Below, in pieces: positions 44,423 through 56,400 of a stretch of 64,000 nucleotides of DNA. Source of the DNA: Microplitis mediator (Eukaryota > Arthropoda > Insecta > Hymenoptera > Braconidae); NCBI RefSeq assembly GCF_029852145.1, contig NC_079969.1, forward strand, positions 2,790,001-2,854,000. The letters run 5' to 3'. Position numbers and translations under genes: made by a program. The notes under the pieces are model-generated. The model ran no database searches, was not told the origin of the DNA, and saw only the letters and a program-made list of their open reading frames with translations. Each line of letters begins with the position of its first letter. The stretch's first letter is position 1.

Positions 44423-47400
44423 TTAAAAGTGATCTAATTTAACATAAATATATTCACCACAAGCCTCTGGTATTTTAATATCCGACCAACTGTTATCCAA
44501 ATCTTCATTATTTGCCGTCTTTAATATTAATTTATGTTGCGGAGTTCCATTATGAGGAATACGTAATTCTATTGGTTTATTAAATTTAATCCCACGTGGT
44601 CCACATTCAATTAATGGACTCATTAATGACTCACCTAAAACAAACATTTATTACTTTTAACCATTAATCAATTGCCTATTAATTAAATATGTAAATCATG
44701 CATTGATAATATTAATTAATCAATTTTTTTTCCCGCCACCGATTAATTAAAAATAATTCTCACCCTTATTAACCGGCGGTGAAATAGATCCACGTTGTTT
44801 TATATTTATGTCAATGTCAGTGTCAATATTATCGTAATCATAATAAATATCATTGTTATTAATATTATTATTATTATTAGTATTAATAGTATTAATAGGC
44901 GGTACAACGGCAAAATAAATTTCTTGATGATTACTAGATGAAATGGCACCAGGAGGTATTGTCATTACAACATCTCCTGGTCCACGTAAAATACCTCCCT
45001 CGTTATTAAATAATCCCTTTGTAATTCCAGATGTCCTATTAATCACCACCACCGTTAATATATCGGTTAATTAATTTATTAATTAATTAATTAGAGATCG
45101 CTAATTTATGACGTCACAATTGTAACCTCATTTTTTCACTCCGTAATTGGGGGAGAGACAAAAAATTTTATTAATTTTCACGGTAATTTTTTGTTTGAAT
45201 TTTAATTACGTCGTAATTAGTGGCGGGAAATGAACTTAATCGTAGCTCATTTTAACGGGAATTTGATAAGGAATTTAAAAAAAAATATTGCGTTCCTTAA
45301 TATTGATAAGGGAGGGAGTTATGAATTTTTAAAGCCGATTACTTTTGATGGGAATTTATTTCAAATTTATTTGGGGCCGCTTTAAAAATTATTAGGGCCC
45401 AGGGATTGGGAGATTAAGGACTGAAATTTTATTTTTAGAATTCTGTATTCAAAGAGCTTCAAGATGACCTAATAAAGGTCACTTTGGTGAATAATTATCC
45501 GGTAATTAAATTTAATTAAGTAAAGAAAAAGTTTATGAATTTTTGCCATAAGTGAAATTTTTTAAATAAATTTTAATTACTCAGTAATTATTGCTCGGAA
45601 ATTAACTTTGTTATGGGTCGTTTTGAAGGGAATTTTATGAGGAATTTAAAAAAAAAATTGCGTTTCTTAATATTGATAAGGGAGGGAGTTATGAATTTTT
45701 TAAACCGATTACTTTTGATAGGAATGAATTTTTTTAGGGTTCCTTGGATTTTTTTAATTAATTCTAGGGGGTGGAAAGAAATTATTGTATGGATGGGATG
45801 TTTATTTGAAAGCTGGTTCTATTGCGCGAATTTTGAGCCCTTGGGGAAGGTCGTAGGACAATTAGGTCAGAAGTTATGGCCGATTAATCATCGGATTAAT
45901 GAAAGCTGAGAATTGGCGGCGAGATGATTAACGCTGAAGGATCTCGGGAACTAAACAAGCCAGAGACTTCTGGTTGGGCTCAAAAAATTCGTTATTGGGG
46001 TATCTAGAGCCTTAGGCTAGTGATTTGTGAAAATAAAAATGCAGAAGATTTTTTTCGGGGGATCAAAGTCGAAAAAATTTATGAGTCAAAATTAGCGATC
46101 TTGGAAATTATTAAAAAAATGATTGTTAATTTACCTGACGTTATGATGAATCGGAGGCTTACGATAGAGTTCAAAAGCGCTACCTCGTTGCTCCCGACTG
46201 CCCGCGAGGTCTAAACCGCTGGGCTCGCGGTTATGCCCGCCGCCATTGTGGGCCGAGTGGTTGCCATGGCCGTTGACATTAGCGGCGTTATTGTTGTTGT
46301 TAATATTAGATCTACTGTGGCCGTGATTAAGAGTCAGCTGGCCCGCGCTGTTACTGTGCGCGTGGCTGGCAACCGGTGGATTTGAGTGCGAGTGCGAGTG
46401 ACTCAAACTGTGAGAGTGATTGTGATTGTTGGTGTTTATTAAAAAATTACCATCTTGCCCGCGATTGGGAGGGGGTATGTTGTAATAGTACTGACCGCTA
46501 TTACGGTGATTTGTGTTTTCAATCTGAAAATTTTTTTATTTGTTAAATTTATTACACTATCGTAATCTCGATATGGAGACGCGTAAAATGAGTACCCACA
46601 TGCCAATGTTTAAAAAAAAATTATTCCGACATTTTAACCAACAATTATTTTTAAAAAATGATATTTATTGACTTTGATGAGAGAAATTTATTTTTTGGAT
46701 GAAATGACTTCGATATTTAGAGAGTGAGTGCAATTCCGCATAAAATGAGTACCAACAAGCCTATATTTGGTTAAGTCGATAATTAATTAATTTAATTGTT
46801 AATTACAACAATTAAAAAATTGTCAAATTTGTAACAAAAAAAAAAATATTGTTGTGGGTACTCATTTTACTCGGAACAAAGTCCTTGTCAACATGCAACC
46901 ATTTAATTTAAAAAAAAATTAATTTTGTAATTGCAAGTACGCTAATTACAGGCAATTATTTTTGAAATTTAAATATATTGATGTGGGTACTCAAACTACG
47001 GGAAATCGGATCAGGAATTTGGGGATCATATTCTTTTTTTTATCAAAAATTTTTGGAACTCGATATATAAAAAATTGTTAGTCGGAAGTTAGAAAAAAAA
47101 TTTAAAAAAGCTTACTTACGCCATTATGAACGTGCGAGGGTGTCAGTGAGTAATTTTTAGCATGTTGATATAAATTAGCAGGATTATTATCATCTTGAAC
47201 GGAATTTTGAACTGGAGGCCGATAATTTTTCGGTTTTGGCGGCGGTACCGGTTTATATGTACCAGTGTTATTATTGTTACCAGATTTCGAAGGTGTAGTT
47301 GGTATCACTTTATGTTCCGGTCGACTGTAAAAAATTTTTTTTAATTATAAATTAATTTTATTTTTACTACTGAGTCACTTTCTTTAAGAATTCTTATTTT

Positions 47401-50400
47401 TACTCAAATTAATTACTAATTACTGCTTAAAAAGCCTTTAATTATGAGTCATTTTGCAGCTCCTTCAACACAGAATTTGAAAAAAAATATTTCAGTCCTC
47501 AATCGCCCAATCCCTGGGCCCTAATAATTTTTAACGCGGACCCAAAATAAATTCCCATCAAAAGTAATCGGCTTTAAAAATTTATAACTCCTCCGCTTAT
47601 AAATATTAAGGGACGCAATATTTTTTTTCAAATTCCTCATTAAATTCCCTTTAAAATGACCTATAATTAACCCTAGTTTATTTAACGCATTAATTAATTA
47701 CCGAGAGAAGAGACTTGACCTCAAATAAAATTTGAAAAAATAAAAATTTTAAATTAATTAAAATTAATTAAATTACCTGTACTTAGCGTAATCACCGCGA
47801 TTTTCTTGATTAGCTGGTATTGGTTGAGCAGTCGAGCGAGTAAATCGATAAGGATCATGTGCTCTTTGCGGAATGTTACCGGTTTTTAAATCGTCCGGGA
47901 CATTGGGACCTAATCGACCAGTTGACGTGTTCAAATTACCCCCTACATTATAAACTTGGTTACCGTTGGTATTGTATGAGTCATATGATGACATACTGTC
48001 ATAACTACCCTGTAAAAAAAAAATCAAATTTTATTTTACAATTTTTCTTTTTTTTTTTTAATTTTTTTTTTTAACTTACGGCAACTGGTTTGGGCTGAGA
48101 ACGTTCTAGAGAAGAAGTTGTGTTGGCACGATGTGGAGTAGCGTTAATATAATTACGCATGTCGAGTACTGAGTCAGTTTTGTTGGCGAGACGGTCGACT
48201 GCTGTGCGACCAAGAGTTCCGCGGCCGACAGGTTTTGCATTTCTGTCGACTCGTGGCGGCAGATCTGGCGGTCCGTGATGAGGTGAACGTGCTGAGGGTA
48301 CTCCTGGTGTATAAGATGGCAAGCTTGGCTGGTCAGATGAAGTAGAGAATCCGTACTTGGTATCGGGAACCGTACGTTTGTGTTGCTCGAATGCCTGAGG
48401 AGATTTAGAGGCAAATTAGTCGTGGCATTTAATTCGGGAGGTGATTTCCGTTAGTTTAAGTACCCACATCAATAGGTTTGGGTTACAAAAAAAATGAAGG
48501 GTAATTTGGTTCATTTTTATTTTGGATGCGAATTGTTTGATTTTTTTTTCAAAATTGACCGGTGGGTGTTATAGAAAATTAAGTGACGAGTAAAATGAGT
48601 ACCCACATCGATATTTTTTGAGTGAGTTCATTGATTAGCAAAATAATTAATTTAATTAATTAATTAACAACTTCAATTAAACCTAGTCATGTGGGTACTC
48701 GTTTTACTGGGAATCGTGTCTGCTTTACAGAAATCATATTGATTTCGTCAAAAAAAAATTTTAGCCCAAAAAAATTTTCCAAAATTATTATCTTTGAACC
48801 AAAATTAATTTTTTCAAAAATAAGTTTCGGATCCTTGTAGAGAATGCCATTTCCAGTAAAATGAGTACCCACATCATTATATTCAGATAAATTACCAAAT
48901 TATTAATATTAATCACCCCCCAATTAATTAATTAACCACCTCACCAAAACATAGTCATGTGGGTACTCGTTTTACTGGGAATCGTGTCTGCTTGACAGAA
49001 ATCATAATGATTTTGTCAAAAAAAAATTTCAAACCCAAAAAAATTTTCTAAAATTATTGTTCTCGAACCAAAATTGATTTTTCTCAAAAATAAGTTTTGA
49101 ATCCTTGTAGAGAATGCGATTTCTAGTAAAATGAGTACCCACATCACTATATTTAGATAAATTACCAAATCATTAATATTAATTACCCCCCAATTAATTA
49201 ATTAACTACCTCACCAAAACATAGTCATGTGGGTACTTATTTAACGCGTCATCACCTCAAGATCTTTCTCCTCATAGTCTTTTTGTCCCAAAAAATAGTC
49301 CTTGTTAAAAAAAATAAAAAAACATACCTGGTAACTGCTAGTATACGGCGGGGGCGCAGCGGTGTCGTCTTGAGTAGCAATACTTGGATCAGAACTACTC
49401 TTAAGACGTGTCGGTGGACCGAGTGGACCAGACAACATCGGAACATTTGTATTTAATTCCAAATCACTTTCCGGAGAGGAAGCGTAGGAGAGGCGAGATG
49501 TCATCGGGAATAGGAAATCGTCTGAGAGTGCTTCTTCCGGCTACAATTGACGTCAAATTTATTGTAATCATTACTATCACTATCAATATTAATATTAATA
49601 CTAATTAATTAATTAACAAACAAACAAAACTTTTTTTTTCTAAAACAAAAATGAATTTTTAGATGAAAATTATATTTAATTTATTAATCATGCGAACATG
49701 CAGTGAAAATGAGATGAGTGATTAATAGATAGATATATATTTATATATATAAAGTATTAAATGTAGCCGAAAAATTGTTCAATCACACTCTGGTTGGGTT
49801 GCGCAGAAAATAATTGAGGAGTTGGCGGTCGCGGAGGTCCCAAAAAATTAATATTTATGTTGTTATTATTATTATCATAATTATTATTATTTAAATAAGT
49901 ATCATTTATGTTAATAAAGTTGTTATTACTTGGATAATAAGGGTCGTATGGATTGAAAAAGGAATGATAAGGAGGCAGATAGAGATCCGACACCATTTCT
50001 ACCGGCTACAACAATTAAATCCCATTAGTTATTTATTTTTGTAGTGTTTATTATCAAATGAACTGAAGGTCATTGTAGGTCATTTCAAAGGGAATTTAAT
50101 GAGGAATTTAAAAAAAAATATTGCGTTCCTTAATATTGATAAGGGAGGGAGTTATGAATTTTTAAAGCTGATTACTTTTGATGGGAATTTATTTCAAATT
50201 TATTTGGGGCCGCTTTGAAAATTATTAGGGCCCAGGAATTGGGAGATTAAGGACTGGAATATTTTTTTTAGTATTCTGTATTTAAAGAGCTTCAAAATGA
50301 CCTATGATAAAGGTCACTTCGGTGGATAATTACTCGGTAATTAAATTTAATTAAGTAAAGAAAAAGTTTATGAATTTTTACCATAAGTGAAATTTTTTTA

Positions 50401-53400
50401 ATTAATTTCAATTACTCAGTAATTATTGCTAGGAAATAAACTTTGTTATGGGTCATTTTGAAGGGAATTTTATGGGGAATTTAAAAAAAAATATGGCGTT
50501 TCTTAATATTGATAAGGGAGGGAGTTATGAATTTTTAAAGCTGATTACTTTTGATGGGAATTTGTTTCAAATTTATTTGGGGCCGCTTTAAAAATTATTA
50601 GGACCTAGGGATTGGAAGATTAAGAAGTGAAATATTTTTTTTTGAATTCTAGGTTTAAAAAGCTTTGAAATGATGTATAATAAGAGTCAGTTCGTGTGAT
50701 AATTTTTTAAGAAATTTGAATTTTTTGAAAATTTGAAGAAGTTTATTTTTTGTGTGCAAAGATTTTTTAATTTAACTCAGTAATTATGGGAGTAATTAGA
50801 CTTCATTAGAGGGGCTAATTTTTTGAGAGGATTCTCTGATAAAAGAGCTTTAGAATTATCTATAATTGAAGGTCTATCGGTCTATAATTACTGAGTGTAA
50901 ATTTATTGAGAGAAACGTTGCAAGAAAATTAAAAGATTGCAGAAGAATTTTCTTTACAGAACTACAGAAAAAAAGTAATTATGCAATTATGTAATTAGAC
51001 ATACCTTGGTTTGACTCATCCATAGAGGACCTTGTTGTTGACGGTCAATCAACTCCCGTAATTTTCTATACCAGGCTTCTGGAGTCGTCAGCGTTATGAC
51101 GGCGCTAAAAATGTGGCCCCAAATTTTGTCTAATTTCTGACACTGCTCTAATAATTTTTTTGAACTTTTATGCGCTGACCTAAAAAAAAAAAAAAAATTA
51201 TTTATTGATTGTAATTTTTAAAAAAATCGATAATCGATTTTTTAATAAATCGATAAATCGAATTCGTCAGTATCGATATATTGTAAAAATTCGATATATC
51301 GATTTTTTTTTTACTAACCGATACTTTATTGTTCGATACATCGATTTAGTAACTAATCGATCTTTTAAAATTCGGCCTATCGTTTTTAGTAACTAATCGA
51401 TTTTTCCAAATCCGATATATCGATTCTGTCAACTATTAAATTTTTCAAATTTCAATACATCGATTTTTCTAAATTCGATACATCGATACTGTCAATTAAT
51501 CGATCTTCAAAAATTCGATTTTTCAAAATTCAATAAATCGATTTTATCAATTAATCGAACTTCAAAAATGCGATATATCGATTTATTAACTAATCACTTT
51601 TTCTATATCCGATATATAGATACTGTCAACCAATCGATCTTCAAAAATTCGATACATCGATTCTGTCAACTATTCGATTTTTCAAAATTCAATATATTGA
51701 TTTTCTCAATTAATCGAACCTCAGAAATTCGATGTATCGATTTATTAACTAATCGATTTTTCTAAATTCGATATATCGATTCTGTCAACCAATCGATCCT
51801 CAAAAATTCGATATATCGATTCTGTCAACAATTCGATTTTTCAAAATTCAATATATCGATTTTCTCAATTAATCGAACTTTAGAATTGCGATATATCGAT
51901 TGATTGACTAATTGATTTTTCAAAATTCGATCTATCGATTTTTATTTTACTAATCATTTTCCAAAAATTAAAATTATCGATTTTAAATTCTTAGTATCGA
52001 TATATCGATTTTCTAAAAATTCGATATATCGATTAGAAAAAAAAATACATACTTGGGAATCCCTGCTCTCATTTCTTTGATAACTTGTTTGTTTTCCGCC
52101 TTCAAAAAAATAACAATCGGATAGAACTGCGCGTAATTCAATCTGTCAACTGCATTGGGCGTAATGTCAAGCAGCGCATGTTTTCCTCGCTCCATGACTT
52201 CTCTGATCGCACTTAATCTGATAATCCCATTAGTTTTTCCTCCCTTTCCACTGGTCGAGTCGTCCAGCTGACTCTCCATCTGCGGGGACGTGAATTTGTC
52301 CGGAAAATCTTTGAGTAATTTTTCCCTCGCGAGGTCCGCGACCGGTCCAAAAAGTACCACCGGCCTGATGAACCCCGGGTGTCTCAGAACGACTCGCTCG
52401 TACGCGGGAAATTTGCTTATGCTGTCCGCGAAGACGACGTCGTCCCAGTGATCGCGACCCAAGGACTTGGATCTTCTATGGCTGCCGCGTCTTCGCCTGA
52501 AGAAGCTTCCGCGGCTCTCGCTGCTGGTGCTGAGCTCTTTTTTGGTCGCGTTGAATTGCGCGGTTGCGAGTTCCTCAGCCCGGGCTTTGTTAGGAATAAT
52601 TCCTTTCTGTACTTCCTGATTATTGCGCCCGATCCTGAAGACTTGCCAGGCACCGACTACTCCATTATGGAGAGTATCGATCACGTGGAAGACGTCCCCG
52701 CTGCGGAAACTCATCTCACCCTTGTCAGGTTGCTCGTAATGAAAATGCGTTTTGATGTGAAACGAATCCCCGCGACCTGAGGCCACTATTTGGTCGTACT
52801 CTTGGCGACGATGTTGGACGATCAGGTCGATCTGCTCCTGGAGACTCAGCAAAAAAAGAACTGCTTCCTCTCGAGTGACACCTTTCATGTCCATGTCGTT
52901 GACTTTCAGTATTTTGTCACCTGGCTGAAGACCTTGCAGTGAAGCTGGTGATCCAGGTTGAACTGCGGTCACAAAGACTCCGGTCTCGTTGCCTCCGGTC
53001 AGACGCACGCCCACGGATCCTTCTTTTTGAAAAGTTATAAACCGCGGGTCGGGTACTGGCTGCTTAGAACGAGCCTCTTCTTCGTAGAGTTGACGCCGCG
53101 ATGAATAATAGTCTAAAAAAAAATAATCTTGTGGTGATTTCTTGTGATTTTGGACCCAGGGATTTTTTAAAAAATATATGAGTATCATTTTTGAAAAGCT
53201 GAAAAAATTTCCTGAAAAATGAGTACCAACAACCCTAAGTTCTAACAATTAGTTCATACCCCGATTTTACTGGGGGGTAAATCCGTCATCCTGGACTTTG
53301 GCGGTACTTGGACTAAACTTAGCGATGTGGGTACTCAAATCAGCGGAAATTTACCGTAGAATTCAATCCCACGGTCAATTTTTCACTATCTCTAGCCCAC

Positions 53401-56400
53401 AAAAATATATCACTTACCTTCAGGTCGTGGGGGTGGCGGCCTCGGTGGATCTACTGTAGGAGTAGCCGGTAAATCTAATTGACTCAACGAAACATCCATC
53501 AGAGGACCTCTGGACCTCCCACCGGCACCTCTAGGCGCTAGATTACTTTTGTCATCCGTTTGACGAGTTGGTGGCGGAACGTAAAGATTCTGACTGCTGT
53601 AACTTGCCCCCGATAAATATTCACCAGCTTCTTTGGCAGTTGAGTAGTTCGAAGCAGCGGCAGAAGTCGAAGCACCGGGCTCACGGGTTACGACAATTGA
53701 CAGCCGATCCTTGCACGAGTCCATTATTTTTTTAGCCTCCTTCAGACTCATGTTGTCTGCAGGAATCCCGCCAATTCTGGTCACCAGGTCGCCAGGTTTA
53801 GCTCCAGTTTCTCTAGTGACTTCTTTGACGTAAAGTCTGCAGCCCAAAACCAGACCAAAGTCATCTTTTTTGTTGTTACGAGTCAGAGTCAGCCTGTGAG
53901 TCTGAGGCTGCGCTGGCTGAACCTGCGGTATCACAGATCGTCGCTTAACCACCAGCAGAACTGTCGATCCTGAGTCACGAAGAACTCGAACAGCTGCTCC
54001 ATAGTCTGCACCTTCTAGTGACACACCATTGGCTGAAATTATTCGGTCGTTAACTTGCAATTTTCCCTCTGCTGGGCCCGCTTTCAAAACGTCCGAGATC
54101 GCGATCGCGGGGTCGCCATTAGTAAAATGCGGGTTGTCTCTTCCTCCGGAGACTGCGATCCCAAATCCATATCCTGGCACTCGGGTCACTGTTACGTGAT
54201 GCACTTCCCATCCTCTGTCACCGACCTTGAACAAAAAATTTTTATATATTTATATATATAGATATGTAATGTCACCAAACAGGTTCAGAGGTGACGCATG
54301 CCCGAAGAATTCCTTTATGCTATTTTTTAATCAAGGATACCATTGAATCACATTCCTAATCCCTGACACATTTTTTTTCGACGTTATCCTCTATTTTATA
54401 AATCTGCGTCTTATAATTTTTTACCGTAAGTCCTCAGAAAATTTTTTTAAAAATATACAGACTGTGGGGCTAAAAAGTTGGCGCGATTCCACGTAAAAAG
54501 AGTACCAACAACGATATATTTGGAGCAGGTACTCAGGACTTGGTCTACTTGTCATATTGATAAAAATAGTAATTACGGTAACTTCTGGCTTTGAATATTT
54601 TTTTTAAGTACAGAGAGCATGAGATTAGTGAAGAGGGCGCGATTACACGTGAAATGAGTACCCACATGCCCAAGTTCGGAGTATTGATTAATTTAATTGT
54701 AAATTAATTAATTATTAATGTAATTTTTTACTTTAATTAAATATAGTGGTGTGGGTACTCAAACGAGAGAAAATGACGTCACAAAGTCAACTGTACCCTC
54801 AGTTTTAATAAAAAACAAATTTTCAAAATTTTATTTGAAAAAAATTGAAAAAAAAAAATTTTTGTTACGATTTTCAAAAACTGCTACGAATTCCCCGTCG
54901 AATGAGTACCGACAACCCTATACCAAAAAAACAATCATTCCCTATTTTGTTGTTACTTAAATAATTAACAACAAAATAAATTTAGCACTTCCGGTGCACA
55001 TTACCCAAACCTATTGATGTGGGTACTCATTTTACTCGTCATCGCATTCTCTCTTCACCCCCACCCTCAATTTCTCCAAAAACTAACTGACATTCCAGTT
55101 ACACAAATCACCCATCAAAATTATCAGATCCCGATATCTAATATCGCCATTTAAAAGCCTAAAAAATATTACTCATAGTCTATCATAGTCCCACACTAAT
55201 AATCTCAAAGTCCTTGAGTGACTCATTGCCATAAAATTTCTCAATTTTCCTTTTTCCAATTCCAAGTTTCTCCAACTCTCTATCCGTCACAAGAATTTGT
55301 CCCCTCCCTAATGAAAGTCACATTGCCTACTTTTATAATATTTACTATTACATATATTTATCTCCCGATTTTTTTATATACTGACATTTATCCCCCACCC
55401 CTCGATTTAAAATAAAATAATTACTTAATTAATTAAATACCTCATTAGGCTGCGGTTGAAGGCCATTGGTACCGTTCCCATTATTAGTATTATTAATAAT
55501 ATTGCTATTATTAATATTACTATTGCTGTTATTATTATTATTATTAATAATATTGTTATTATTAATATTATTACTGCTATTATTATTATTACCACCTAGC
55601 CCACTACTATTATTATCATTTCTTTCCATTACAGCACTTGCACATCACCGAAAATTCAAAAATTTCCGCATTTAATTCAAATTAAAAATTTGAAAAAATT
55701 TCTTTTTTACCCCATTTACTAAAGAAAAAAATCAAATACTTTGCAATGACAAACTGATGTCCGTATGTACGTGTACTGAGACACGAGATAACTGAAAAAA
55801 TATTTTCAACCTTCTCTACCTGTTGCACATTCCGATTCCCCCACTACTTTTAAACAAAACTTTTACTCTTTATTTTTTTTTTATTTTTTATTTACTTGAG
55901 TTCAGTAGGATTGTAATTTACGGTAAATTTTTCGCGAATTATTTTTGAGATTTTTCAAAATAAATATTTTTTAATGAAATGTTTTTTAATTTTTTTTCCC
56001 AAAGGTTTTTTTAATTAGAGGTGAGTTTAAAAGGTTCTAAAGTTGACTGATCGGGTTTTGTAGGAACGAGTTTATACTAGGGTACTTAGTATACTTTTAT
56101 TTACTATAGTTTTAGTATATATATATATGAATATATATATGTGTGAATTTATATATATGTATGGAATTTATGTATGTATGTATGGGTATAAATGTATGAG
56201 GAGTTGGCGAGTATGAAGGTAGAGGGCGTATTTTTTTTACCTGACACACCTTTAATTTAAAAAAAAAAAAATTTCAATTTTGAGAAAAAATGATTTTGAA
56301 TTTTGTTGTAAAATTTTTCACGATTTTTGGAAATGGAATTTGAATTTGGAGTTAAAATTTTTTTTTTTGTATAAAAATAAAAGGGAATTTTTCGAAATAA

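Noticed and set aside
45613..46214. 98- and 64-codon plus-strand frames
   Set aside because: They overlap a dispersed intronic repeat and the antisense of a pyd exon.
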